Shown piece by piece: positions 34,223 to 45,935 of a stretch of 64,000 bases of DNA. A model generated the notes under the pieces. The model worked only from the letters and a program-made list of their open reading frames with translations, was not told where the DNA came from and ran no database searches. Origin of the DNA: Gnetum montanum. Lineage: Eukaryota; Streptophyta; Gnetopsida; Gnetales; Gnetaceae. Position numbers and translations under genes: made by a program. The stretch's first letter is position 1. The number at the start of each line of letters is the position of its first letter. The stretch lies in contig MNCI01001941.1 of assembly GCA_015680685.1 (NCBI GenBank), forward strand, positions 645,594 through 709,593, in the 5' to 3' direction.

Positions 34223-34849
34223 AAATAATGGATTGGAATCTGATTATTCCATATCAATATATTATTAAAATAATTATTTTTAAACATTGTTAAAGTATAA
34301 ATAAGATATTTAACTTTGTATTTAGGGGGAACCACCGAGGACCCAAGGGGTTCAATACTTGAGAGGAATACCCAGAGTTAATACCCAAGAGAACCCACAT
34401 CAAGTTGAAATTAATTTCCCTTAAAGAATTATCAAGTGAGAATTCATTGAGCCTCATGGCCACTATAGACTATTGGAGTCCATTGTAAAGCGATCAAGGT
34501 TGTTGCATTATAGAAATAGCAAGGTAGTATTGTAGATTAGGTGAAGTCTCCCTTGCAATCCTGATAATCTATGCTTGTATTTATGATTTCAATTTCATTT
34601 AATTATTAATTTTTATTCTTGAATTTAATATTAAAAGTTAGGATGAAAATTTATGTTTTTACTCATGAGTAATAGTCATAAGTGTGAATTTTGATTGGAT
34701 TCGATTCTAATTATTTTATGTTTTGATGATCTTTCTAACTTTGGAACCATTCCTCGATGGATATGATTCATGGGTCAGACAAGGTGATAAATTATGCAAT
34801 AAAGATAATTATTAAAGTAATCCAACATCAAAATTTTCCTAGCTCATCA

Positions 34850-34901
34850 CTCACCTATCTTGAACCCTACTACATGAAATGGCTAAAATGTAATAACAAC
34901 A
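34850..34901 (-). repeat. Right LTR of element X, last piece and outer end
   Basis: ctcacctatcttgaaccctac... is collinear with 15921-15969 and ends in ...aacaaca, the counterpart of the LTR start TGTTGTTA on the minus strand. The next bases, TCATA, would be the X target duplication; the left partner is lost. Confidence 0.7.
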
Positions 34902-36780
34902 TCATAATTGAATGCTTCTTCTACCTTATCTCAACTCTCTATGTCATACACTTCCAACCAACCAAGATCTAACTTTGCGCATAAAGATTGATCCAAGTTA
35001 CAAAGTTACCAATGAAGTCCTTTGAGCTTCTCAAACAATTTCTTAAAACAACTATATTCAACATAAGAAATTATCTAAGAACACTCGTAAGAGACATGAT
35101 CATCTTTGTGAGATAGCTAGAGACCCAATGGTAGCAATCATATATAATCCAAAATTACCAAAATATTTCAAGATCAATCAATTTTGCCACTATCATTAAC
35201 TACTTGGCCATGATACCAATTTTTGGTTGGCCTTGTAAGATGAACTATAGAAAATGATTGATAGTGGAGAATTTGATTCTAGATGCTCCCAACACCAGCA
35301 CTAGTAATAACCCATATACTATAGCCACATTCAATGTTTCCAACAAATCTAAACCTAGTAGGGAGCCATTTGTAATTTGAGTACCTTCTCATAATGGTCA
35401 GGTTTCAACTTCCACAAGTATAAGAATTCCTTTTGTTATAAGGGTACCATCATCGAAACCTCCCAGAGAGCCCTTCATTATTATATTTTCTTCTTCATTC
35501 ACAAATAAGCCTATTTTCCATGTTGGCTAATATTCTCCTATTGGCTAATGCATCAACATCCTCCCAGTTAAACAACAAAAAGTCTCCATCTAAACAATGA
35601 AAACATTTAGCTCCCAAGCCCAAGGCTAAGGAGACTAGCCAATCAAAAGTTTGGAAAGAAGTAGGTCTATTGAAACTTACTCCAGTCTTAGTTGTACCCA
35701 TGAGTTCTACTACTCAAATCACATCAACTATCCAACCTAAGAATAGAAGCAAATAAGAGAAAAGTAAGTGGTAAAAATAAGAAATTGTTAAAATGAAGTC
35801 AAATTCCTAGGTAAGGTGGAGAAAGTCAAAGTTCATTTACAAGTGATAAAGACTTCCTCATACCATGAAATAAGGAAAATTTCTGCTAAAGTTGGAAAAG
35901 CACTTCACTAAGCCTTTACGATTTGGTTATGACTTCTCCCACTCATCATGAAGCACTTGTCAAAATATTAATATCTATCCCTTTGAGTGAAGAGTTTTCT
36001 ACCAATGAGAAGTCCATCCACTCTATTATCATGCCACCTTCACTTAGGAAGAATTAGGACCAACCATGTTAACATTTTATGATAGTGAAGTTAAGATCGA
36101 TCTATGAAGTGGTAAAGTGTTATGTGCTCCTCTTTTCATAAGTGTATGAGTTGGTCAACACAAAGTACATAATGTACATGTGGATGATGAAGTAGCAATG
36201 AATGTTATCTCCTTACCCATTATGGAATGTTGAGGTTTGGTTAAGAACATTTATTACATCTCCACCTCTATGCTCAAGTCCTTTAATGGATCACAAGTAA
36301 TAGTGAGAGGGTCCATATCATTAAACTTTATGTCTAGGAAATAATTCATCACATCAGCTAACTTTCTAGTCATTAAAGAGACACTCAGTTTTAACTTAAT
36401 ATTAGGAAAATCATGGTTGGCTAAGTTGAGAGCACTTTCTTTCCCAATTCACTAGGAGATTCATCTATCTTAAGAGGGATGTGAAATTGTTATCCATGGA
36501 CGTAGCATAGTGCCTTTGTCAATTAATAATGTTAACATCAAACAAGAATCTAAGGTGGAGTTCTAGGAGGAAGCTCTTGTAACCAACAGTGAAACCAATA
36601 ACCACCATGAAACCAATGAAGCTAAAGCCAATAACTCTAAATCCTTGAATGAGTCTTGAGAGGGACTCCAATTTAGCATCATTAATGAAGGGAATAGGGA
36701 GTATAAAATCATACAAGAAAGGCCTTACCAGTTTTCTAACTTATCAAAGATTAGGAAATAATTATACAATCAATATGTTA
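34902..36780 (+). pseudogene. gag-pro: Gag-protease remnant of a Tat/Ogre-like gypsy element J
   Basis: Near 35185-35285 the plus strand reads FCHYH.LLGHDTNFWLAL then DEL.KMIDSGEF, the Cys/His 'YH..LGHDT..C..L...I..LID.G' gag motif typical of Tat/Ogre elements. It is followed by NPYTIATFNVS. From 36090 a retropepsin domain follows: YDSEVKIDL, VDDEVAMNVISLPIMEC (the DDG-type active site with Gly replaced by Glu), LKSFNGSQVIVRGSISLNFM, ITSANFLVIK and FNLILGKSWLAKL. RT and later parts are absent. Several stops. X inserted at its left edge, so J is older than X. A minus-strand frame at 35495-35701 is a shadow. Confidence 0.75.
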
Positions 36781-39700
36781 TATACCTTTTTCTTGTATAT
36801 ATATTGTTGCATGTTTACTTAATAACATTGTTTACAAATGTGACTTGCAAGTTTGCACTTTATTTCATAATTTTTATTTTATTACATCATATTTCCGAGT
36901 TTTACTTTCTAGCCTTATTGTGTGTTGTTGTTTTAACTCATAGCCTAAATCTACTATTTATATAGTAAACATAACACATAAAAATTATAATAATCAATAG
37001 ACAAGAAGTAGCCTTGATCTAGAGCTAAAATGCAACATCTTGAGGCCAAACATAGCTAGATAGCTCATAAGCATAATCATAGTTACACAATGTAACATAA
37101 ATGGATGATACATTGTCCTTAAATCCATGAGTGTAGCAACAAATCAATAGCCATAACAGTTAAGAATGATAACATATCATCATCATCAACATCAACAACT
37201 TAGACTAAACCAAGGAAGGAGGAGGGGAAATGTTGCTAGAGCCATCATTATTACCATCAGAGGCATGTAAACAAGAAAAACATTAAAACCATAAGCACTA
37301 AAACTAAAATGTAAACTAAAATTAAGATTGAAAAAATTAACAAGTGAAACACAAACAACAAAATGACCTAGCTCATGGACATAACTGTCATTGCATTTAA
37401 CTTAAGACTCAACATCATGAATCAACATTTAGTTGATTTAACATTTTTGTGAAAAAATTGACATGGAAAATAATAGTTTAACATTTTGAAAAACATAGAT
37501 AGAAATTTTATGAAAGAGTAAACCTACACAACATGGGCAAGCATTTTGACAAATAGTTTTCATGAAATAGAGTTTCCATCAAAACATATAACCATAACCA
37601 AAAATATAGAGGCCTAGAGAGTTCAAGAATTCCAATAATCTTGGCTTAAGAACTAAGGTAGCTAAACACCTTGGGAATGAGTGAAGAGTAAGTAAAAAAC
37701 ATTGTGATTATTTAGTTTTGGAAATGTACATGTTGCCCTTACATCCTCATAAAAATTAAAATGTGCTAAAAGCCCTTCCTTCCCAAATAAGGAATGCCAA
37801 AAATGTTGGTCCTAGGAGTGGGACAAAGTTTTTAAAAATTATCATAGGCCATAAATGCGGTCAATGTTATCAATCATGCAAAAAGGTGAAAACGATGCTC
37901 ATACATGTGCTAAAAAACATTATTTTTTCAAAAATTGGCAAAAAACCCTAATTCATTATAGTTTGAGCATAAAAAACCTTTAAATGTAGTGAAATAGACA
38001 GAGGGAATGAAAAACAATACTATAGGTACGTGAAAGGCCAACAACGTTGTTAATTTTGGCTAAAAATTCAAAAACCCTAATCTCTTAACTTAGAAAAATA
38101 CTAATTTGACATGGATTCACAACAAAAAAAACTTGTAATTATTGCATTCAAAGAATAAAACCTTGTTACATGATATCTTTTAGGCTCATATGTAAAAAAA
38201 CACTGATCCTAGGTGGAAAAAACCCCAAAAACATTGCTCATGTGACCATGGGAGAACCTAGAAATTCTAAGAAATAAGTAAATATGGGCAAAATGCTGCA
38301 TATAAAGCCTAGAAAAAACTCAAGAAAAATTAAGTTTGCCTAAATACACTATGGTGGTTAGTTTTCTAATCCTAGCCTACTCCAAACATGCTGTACTAGT
38401 GAAATTATCAATGAAATTGCCCAAATACATTGCTAGCATGAAGCTAAAATTGAAATTAATGTCACATGTTGATATTTCATGGAAAATTTCTTGCTCTAGT
38501 CCAAACAAAGTATGCCCAATTATCTAAATATCCTAAGTCTAGTCTAAACATGCTACAACAATGAAATTGACAAAGAAATTAACTTCATGCACTACCCTCT
38601 ATTGGAAAATTTGCTTTTATGGCTTAATACATTGCCCATCTTACACAAATACACTTTCAAGTGGATCCCAAAACTCTAAATTTAAAATACCATAGGTCAA
38701 AAATGTGTGGGATTAAAATTAACAATGAAATTAACTTACTACACTACCTCATGGAATGAAATTATCTTCCATAGTCTAAAACACTACTATTCTACCTCAA
38801 TAATTTGATAAGTGGACCCTACAAGATCTAAACAAAGATGTCAAGTGCCAAAAAATCTAGGTTAATGAAATTAGCCAAAACACACTGACAAGCTTGAGAT
38901 CATCGTCTACACGCTGTGAGGGTGAGTTAGACATGCTAACATGTGGGCTCCACTACATCCTTTTCAAAGCACAAAGGGTCAAAAATGATGTACTAGTGAG
39001 ATTGATAGCTTATTTGCCATAAATACACTATCAACCAAATCTACATAGACCAAACACTATCCAGAATTATCAAATACATTGTCAAGTGCATGATGCCCAC
39101 ACATTGTCCCACTAGCCCAAACATGCTAACAATAGGAAATATTCATCATTTTAACTTATTTTAACATTAAAATACCATTACGTTATTCATTTGTGGCTTT
39201 TCTATTGTATTATTACCTATTTTGACAACATAGTAATAAAAATAAAAATTTAATATCATTTATTACATCATTTTGGCCTCATTTTGAACTTGTTTGACAT
39301 TCATATAATGCAGATGCCACTTAATGTACTTATGTTGACATGCAGGACTAAGTTATGGAGATGTGGGACTCATTCGACTTGCCTTTAAGCCTAAGTGAAT
39401 CCTTTTGGTGATGTCAATTATTCAATTGATCTTGAATACTTAAACCTTAAGCCTAGAAGCCTTTTAACCATGTAGCCTTAATATCTTAGAATTGCCTAAC
39501 CGCTCATGACCTAGAAGCCAGAAAAATCATAGAATAATTCCTATTAACACTTTCCATTTCAATCAAAAATGGTGAGGAGAAAACATTGAAGCTACATTCC
39601 TCCCTAGAATCTTAGTTTGCTCATGGACATTAGCAAATCCCTACAAGGCAACATAAAATCCTTTACATGGTCTTAATTACATCTAACATTAACATGATTT

Positions 39701-41000
39701 TCTTTTAGTATTACTAGCCTTTGTTTGCAGACTTGAACAAATAAAAAGCATTGATAGATAGAGTTCTTAAGTTTTCCTTCCTCTTAAAATAGTGCAAATT
39801 TTGTATAAATCTACATAGAGTTCTCAGGGTTTGCTAATTATGTCTCAAAGTGGAAAATGTTTGCTTGTTATCTCATGTAACCTCTTGTAATCTCTAGTTT
39901 CATTGACTTGTTTTCTTATTCTCTTTGAGTTATATTTGTAGGATGATCCTAGATTCATTGCAGAGGTATGACTCATCACAACAATCAATCACCACATGAT
40001 CTGAATACATGAGATTTCACTAGCTTATTTAACCATGCCAACAGTGCTTGCCTCATATCACTTCCATTAACTCTTCTATTCCATAATCATATAACCAAAC
40101 TTTAACCTTTTATAACTTTCTAACGATAAAAACCTATGTTTAACATTCATGCATCATGGCCATGTGACATCTTCTTCTACATGCTTTATCAATCATTTTA
40201 CCATATCTCCAAACATTTCATCTAGTAAGAAAATAAAATAGAATTTGACCTTAGCAATTAAACCCAAATAAGATTTCACTTTTAAACAAGAAGAGATGTT
40301 AAGAAAGCCAAGAGGCCAAAAATAAATCAATGCCTCTATAAAAAGAGCCAAGTGGTCAAAGTAGCCAACACTAAAGAATTGATTTCTCAAAATTCAAGTC
40401 CATGTAACCAGTATCATAAGTATGAAGCATGAAGACATCATCAACCAGTAAACATGTCACTATGTGATAACCATGATGTCAAAGCATTTGGAATTCTTTA
40501 TTAGCTTATTGATCATTTTAATGTAGCCAATTTAGCCAAAACATCTCACTCCAAATTACCATTGTTCCATTTTAATCTTAATTCACCATCATGAGTACTC
40601 CTGTCATGATTTGATAGCTATAGAATCAAGTGTTAAGAGAGAAGCATTGGTGATGAACCTACCATGGTGTTTTGCATTTTTTATTGATGTTTCTTAAGTC
40701 AATCCTTAAAACATCAACAAAGAAGGGCCAATCAAACAACTCAAAGAAAATTTCAATTATTAACAAGGAAACCTCATGATGAAATTTTGTCATCGAACTT
40801 GAGTGCAAAATAAATAAATAAAAATGCCTCAATTTTTCTTTAAAATTCACCTAGTAACCTTGTTTTATCAAAACCTTGGAGCATTCTCACTTTGTAAGGT
40901 ATAATTCATGGCATAGAATGTAAAATATGCTATGAATTATACCAAAACAATATAATTGAACCTATAATTGTCAAATAAGCTATCCAAATGCTATGATTAA
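36781..41000. other. AT-rich stretch without a recognised gene
   Basis: I see no transposon protein, RNA gene or long frame. Between about 38340 and 38830 a loose, diverged repeat recurs (aatgaaatt.ac...cactac / aaacatgct words, for example near 38567 and 38720), possibly an old tandem array. Short frames such as 37763-37951 and 38336-38527 have no recognisable content. Probably decayed LTR or non-coding element sequence. Confidence 0.3.
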
Positions 41001-41723
41001 ATTCGCTATAGTCAAAAACGTTGTAGGAAAAAATGTTGTAGTTTTGTCTAGTATAAAGTATAAAAAATGATATGTAAATGCCTAGGAAACTTGCCTAAAC
41101 CATGTTAACATAGAAATAGCAAATTGGTGACCTATTTAAGCAATAATTAAAGCCATTTTCAAGAACTTTTTGGATCATTTGAGACTCATCCAAACTTGAG
41201 ACTTTTGAAGCAAAGCAAGATCTAAGAGCTTGTAGCCCTTTCCCTAGTGCAGATCATCGAAAACATTGAAAGCTTATTTCCATTAATGTTCAAGAGTAGA
41301 TCAGTCAAGCTAGATGCATGTGGGTTAGCTATAGAACACATCCTACCTATCCTCACAGTAGATCTTTAACAACCATTTCAAAGAAATCTATGAATCCTTA
41401 TATTTTGTAAAGGCTTTTTGATCTACACTTGTATTTCAAAAATATTTTTTATAAAATATTAATACAAAGTTTGCAGTTATTTTGCTCAAATATTTTTTCT
41501 ATCTCGATCTTGATCTTTGCATAGATCCAATGTTGGGTTCATTCTTCATTTGTTTTCTTGCTCATTCATTTCCTTGTTGTTTTGGTAACAGACTCTCAAG
41601 TCATTAGGTGATCGAAAAAATCACCTAAGATACCTTAGGTCCTTTTGAGGTCCATAAATTTTGGGCTAAAACTTTTTCATGTAGATCTATTTGATCTCCA
41701 ACCCAAAATTTTCTATTTTGACA
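41001..41723 (+). repeat. End of an orphan LTR
   Basis: An LTR-like stretch ending ...ttctattttgaca, followed by a primer-site-like sequence. It contains a TATA-like ctatttaagc (about 41128) and an AT-rich poly(A)-signal-like zone (41435-41480). The start of the LTR and its partner were not found, so the extent on the left is arbitrary. Confidence 0.35.
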
Positions 41724-41740
41724 GATTATATCAAGTGCTA
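41724..41740 (+). other. Possible primer binding site (tRNA-Met type)
   Basis: gattatatcaagtgcta resembles tggtatcagagcta allowing several changes, and sits directly after the CA end of the orphan LTR. Confidence 0.35.
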
Positions 41741-43506
41741 TCATAATAGGTTTGATTTTATAGATAAGCTAGCATCTATGTCTAAGTTCAAATTGAATTA
41801 TAAGGTCTAAGGTTCAAATATAACTAACCAAGCTATTATCTTGATTCTCTTTAAAATAGAACATAACAAAAGGAAATAAATTTTAAAACATAAAAGATAT
41901 ATTTATATACAAAAATAGTTTTTATTACCAAATATAAATCATACCATAAACTAATGAAGTATTGCATGTATCAATTTCCCATCAAGTGTCTAATAATGCT
42001 AATTTAAAACTTCCAAAAAAAAGTTAGTGAGTATATAAGGAAGGATCATTGCCTAGAGTTTCCATGTGCATCCTAGTAATTGAGATCTAGGGAGGATTGA
42101 TGGATGAGTGAAAGCTTAATTTATTTGAGTAGCTTATCCCAAGCTAGAAATAAGGTCTTTAACTTAAGAAAGAAGCATCTTACTATCACTCCAAATGATG
42201 GTCCCTAGGTTAGTGCACATATGCTAAACTAAAAATAAAAATACAAAGAAAAAACTAAAATTAAAATAAAAGGTAAAAATTTATATTAAAAAATATCAAG
42301 AACATCTAAAAGATAATAACAAAGCACATATCTTAACCACTACAAGCAAAGTTAATGATAGAGAAAGGTTTATAAAACATGAGACATTGGCTTTACATAA
42401 GGTATTAGGGGTTCAAATCACAAACATACTAATGAGTAAGGGGTATCTAAGGTAAGGGTCATACATTTAAAGTGTTGAAAAGATAGATATCTAACATTTA
42501 AAATAATAACTTTTAGGATTTCATAAACTAGGATGATTTTGTAGAAATTGCTAGTGATGTGAACATGTAGTTCTTATAATGAGATTCATTTAGAAAATTA
42601 TATTGATATTTTTTGATGCTTCTTAGATAGTCCTGTCATGCTAAAGTTATTTTAGAGAATTTTTTGAACCCAATGGTTTTTAACTTTCTTAGAAAGACCT
42701 TAGATGAGAGTGAGAAGCTAAAAATATTAGGTTAGTAGTAGTCATACTTTAACCCAAAATTTGATAATTTGACATCCATGAGTAGTTTTTAACCCAAAAT
42801 TTGTACATATGTCATTCATGAGAGTTAGTCTAGATGGGTGAGATTTCACATAAAATAGTCTTTTATGGCTAGTAAATGTTAGTATGAACCTAATAGTTAT
42901 GCTAATGTTTGATGTAGTAACTTATGTAATATCACTACTAACAAAAATAATGGGTTAAATATAATTAATGAATTAATGGTAATGTTAATAATGTTCATAA
43001 ATAATTAATTTAACTATAATTCCTATTGGTTCTAATAGTATGCTTTGGAGCATGAACCTCATCGTCCATTCTTAATCTAAGAATCTTCAAGATGGTTTCC
43101 TTTATTTTAAAGTTATGCTAATCCTGCTTGCATGTATTTCATGTAGATCTTGTAGGAAGCCAAGAAGTTGAAGGAGGAGTTGGAAGAAGAAATAATATTA
43201 CATAAGAATGTTACCTCTTAATATATGTCATTTATATTTTTTGCCATGTTATGAAATTGTTATTTGACCTTGATTTTGGATTATATATGTTATGTTGTAA
43301 CAATGTCTAACTTTATAAAAGTTAGTTAATGTAAATCTCTCAAGTGGATTTAACAATTAAGTTCTACCTTAATATATTCAAATATTGATGATTTAAAAGG
43401 TCCTTAATTTTCTTGTAAATTTATTAACTATTTAATTTTATTCATAATGTGCTCCTTGAATACTTAAGTTCAATTTATTTTTCTAAATAAAATTTAGGGA
43501 TGTGAC
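41741..43506. other. Unassigned AT-rich stretch with an LTR-like end
   Basis: No frame or protein motif is supported. The phrase taacccaaaattt recurs at about 42753 and 42788. The right end, aatttagggatgtgaca (about 43489-43505), looks like a chromovirus LTR terminus, and the next bases resume the integrase region of element C, so an insertion into C probably ends here. Its left end is unknown. Confidence 0.3.
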
Positions 43507-44373
43507 AACATGTCTTTATAGAGTATGAGCTAAAAGTAGCTAGCCATAAAAAATTTTATGGATATTTATCATATAATGTAATTGCCAACACATGATCCTT
43601 CATGCACATCTTAGAGAAGCTCTAGTTAGCTTGTCTTTGGTAAACACTAGCAAATAAGGTCATATGTACACATTTTATCAAGGTTTGTTCTATATCAATG
43701 TAATGATTCAATAGGTGTAGAAATTATTCAGTCATTCACTTATATTACTTAGAAGGATCCTTCTAATCTTATAGATAAGTGATATAATAAGAAAATCATG
43801 AATTGTTTATTGATTAAAAGACTATCATAAACTTACTGAATAAAGTTTTCTTAGGAAATTAATTAAAAAAGAGTTCTTCATTAGCTTTGTCATCCCATAT
43901 TTATTGAGATAAATTATCTACAACAAAATTCTATATTACCTTTTTACAAATTATTGTAAAATTGAATTTTTGTAAGATTTATAGCCATTTAATGATTTGG
44001 GAACTTACCATTGTCTTATTCATGAGGAATCTTATGAAAATATAATCAACATGCATAAATATTTAATAGTTAAGAACATAGCACCTAAACTTTTCATGAT
44101 CATACACCACCACCATTAAATACTTTTATATTATGCCATGGTTAAGTTCTACACAAATGATAATTTTACATACATAGTAGATATAATATGAAAATTTTTA
44201 ATCATCCAAATATGTAAACATGTCCCTTAACATTTAGTTGGATGTATTAATAAAGAGGTAAAAAGGCTTACACTAGCCATGTGTGTGTAGAATGGGAGTT
44301 TCTACAAGCCTATACTTTAGGAGCTCAAAATTCTCTTCACAATCATTTATCCAAATGAACAATGCATCCTTAT
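43507..44373 (-). pseudogene. pol: Integrase start and RNase H of gypsy element C (left part)
   Basis: Aligns with element B 51040-51880 on the same strand: the histidine/cysteine integrase entry region (aaaattttatgga...ccttcatgcacatcttagagaa against ggatttttatgg...gccttcatgagcatcttggaga) and then RNase H. The reading frame is shredded, so the call rests on nucleotide similarity to B. It stops exactly at the start of element A and resumes at 60775. Confidence 0.6.
44369..44373 (+). other. Left target site duplication of element A (CTTAT)
   Basis: CTTAT directly before TGATGAATC and again at 60770-60774 directly after the 3' LTR. Exact 5-bp match; it proves that the two ends belong to one insertion. 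Confidence 0.85.
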
Positions 44374-44428
44374 TGATGAATCATGTTTTGACATGCTCCA
44401 ATTATTGTAAATATTGGAGCATGTCAAA
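44374..44428. repeat. 5' LTR remnant of A forming a 16-bp perfect hairpin
   Basis: The first 29 LTR bases (TGATGAATCATGTTTTGACA then TGCTCCAAT) are kept. Arm tttgacatgctccaat (44387-44402) is the exact reverse complement of attggagcatgtcaaa (44413-44428), with a 10-base loop. The right arm overlaps the protease frame, in which the corresponding bases in B read differently (attgggactggtagaa), so the junction was altered when the LTR and gag were lost. Confidence 0.7.
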
Positions 44429-44632
44429 GACATTGTGACCATTGTGACCACTATCTATGGATGGTTTTATCCTACTAATTTCCTAGTGATCAATGTGGAG
44501 AACCACAAAGGGGACTTCCCCATCATAATGGGAAGGGCATGGATAAGCACCATTGATGTAAAAATGGACATAAGATATCTTTCCCTAAAAATATCTAAAG
44601 AAAATTCATTTAGGAAGATCAAGAAGAAGTAA
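44414..44632 (+). pseudogene. pro: Protease C-terminal half, gypsy element A
   Basis: VKDIVTIVTTIYGWFYPTNF, LVINVENHKGDFPIIMGRAW and ISTIDVKMDI show the second half of a gypsy retropepsin (V-x-D-V...W-x-YP-x-DFLV...ILGRPWL.T). The N-terminal half with the catalytic DSG lies in the deleted part. The same stretch in B is GLVEDIITTICGWSYLVNFL. Confidence 0.8.
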
Positions 44633-44989
44633 GTTCCATGCATTGTGTGTAATGATACAAGGTGCAATTGTGTGCAGAAACTTTGAATAGTGAAATGAGC
44701 ATCCATCTCTTCATGCCAGTAGTATGCATAAGAAGTTGATATTCAAAGGTGTTTGTATGTAGTAGCCATAAACAAGAGAGCACCTAGTGGTTGAGTGTTG
44801 ATCTTGAAAGTAGCACACTTTGCATAGAACCAATTGAGAGCTTGACATGCACATATGTCACAGGCATAAATGAACCAAAGTAGGTTTATCACCAACTCTT
44901 TGATAATGCAGATGATGATAACTACTAAGGAGAGTTGAGAATTCTTGAAATTTCAAGCAAGGGCCCATTAAACTAAAAACTCTAGTAGT

Positions 44990-45935
44990 AAGCATGGAAT
45001 ATGTGTTCTTAAAAAATGGAAAGTTGTTCATAATCAATGCAAATCTTGCTTCAAAACAAAAATAGATGTTGTTAAAAGTGGTTGAAAAATGATTAGCAGC
45101 CTTTTCTTGGTCATATCCAGAACTCACACAAATTAATCCTAGGATATGCTAGCATTACATCTATACTAACTCAATTGTAAAGCCAAAGAGGCAGCCACAG
45201 AGGTAGTTGAACCCCAAATTAAAGTAGATCATTAAGGAGGAAATCAAACAACTCCTCAAGGTGGGGTTCATTTTTCCCATTGTGGATAGTGAGTGGGTTA
45301 CTCCACTCATGATTATGTCAAAAAAAGGTGGCAAGTGGTAGGTATACATTGATTTTCAACTACTAAACATGAAAACATTCAAAGACCATTTTCCATTGTC
45401 ATTTATTGATCAGATGTTAGCCATAATATCTGGGAATTGCTATTAAAGGTTTTTGGATGGTTATAATGGCCATAATCAAATCAGGATCTTGCTAGAGGAC
45501 CAAGTAAAAATAACATTTACAAGTCCTTGGGGGCCTTTTTCATATCATAAGATGCCTTTTAATCTATGCAATGATTCTACTACATTCCAATGCTTGGTCT
45601 TGAGCACTTTTTAACAATAGATCGGTATTGGTATGAAAATATTCATGGATGATTTCTCTACTTATGAAGCTACATTTGAACAAGCTTTGGACTACCTTGA
45701 GTAAGTGCTAAAATGATATGTTGAAATAAACTTGTGGCTCAATTGGTAGAAGAGCCATCTGATGGTCCAGGAGAGCATTGTGTTGGGGCACAAAATATCA
45801 TAAGCAAGAATTAAAGTTGATCTCAAAAAAATAAGGGTCATTCAAGGAATAACCTGTCAACCAAAAACTATCAAAGATGTTCAGTCATTCCTTGGGCATA
45901 CTAGCTACTACCAATGATTTATAGAGAATTTATTT
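44990..45935 (+). pseudogene. pol: Reverse transcriptase of gypsy element A
   Basis: Approach region FSWSYPELTQINPRI and KPKRQPQR (about 45085-45210), then LNPKLK.IIKEEIKQLLKVG, FIFPIVDSEWVTPLMIMSKK, IDFQLLNMKTFKDHFPLSFI, FLDGYNGHNQIRI, FTSPWGPFSYHKMPFNLCN, and the catalytic FMDDFSTY at 45642-45665. Both Asp of the FMDD box are kept. At least eight stops or shifts. The pattern (W-x-SP, DF..LN, FPLPFID, DGYSGYNQI, FMDDFS) is that of Tat/Athila-like plant gypsy elements. The frame track on the minus strand here is shadow. Confidence 0.85.

Larger units (their letters stand above)
27458..34849 (+). mobile_element. Element H: non-autonomous gypsy-type LTR element carrying GH18 gene fragments in its LTRs
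   Basis: Two direct repeats of 2572 and 2541 bp (27458-30029 and 32309-34849) begin TG and end TCATCA. The first is followed by a Tat/Athila-type primer site (30031-30050); the second is preceded by a G-rich purine tract (32299-32306). The uninterrupted site in the other X LTR reads agCTCAActatattgag (15919-15935). H is flanked by TTCAA on the left and CTCAC on the right, each a near match to CTCAA, consistent with a decayed 5-bp target duplication. The interior (2.28 kb) has no gag or pol. Size and structure fit a large retrotransposon derivative moved by a Tat/Athila-type helper. The GH18 content of the LTRs is unusual. Confidence 0.85.
32309..34849 (+). repeat. 3' LTR of element H (2541 bp)
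   Basis: Starts TGTTTAAACCCAAATTGG and ends AGCTCATCA, collinear with 27458-30029. Small insertions and deletions distinguish the copies (for example about 30 bases lost in the GH18 intron near 33575). CTCAC follows, then the remaining X LTR. Confidence 0.85.

Noticed and set aside
27458-34849. Tandem duplication of a host chitinase gene
   Set aside because: The repeats have TG/CA ends, primer site, purine tract and an intact insertion site elsewhere, which a tandem gene duplication does not explain.
38340-38830. Possible tandem satellite
   Set aside because: Units are too diverged to set a period by eye; recorded only as a loose repeat in the feature list.
42750-42800. Repeat of taacccaaaattt as a possible second LTR end matching 41700-41723
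   Set aside because: Only about 20 bases are similar; the sequence before it does not match the LTR, so it is not a paired LTR.
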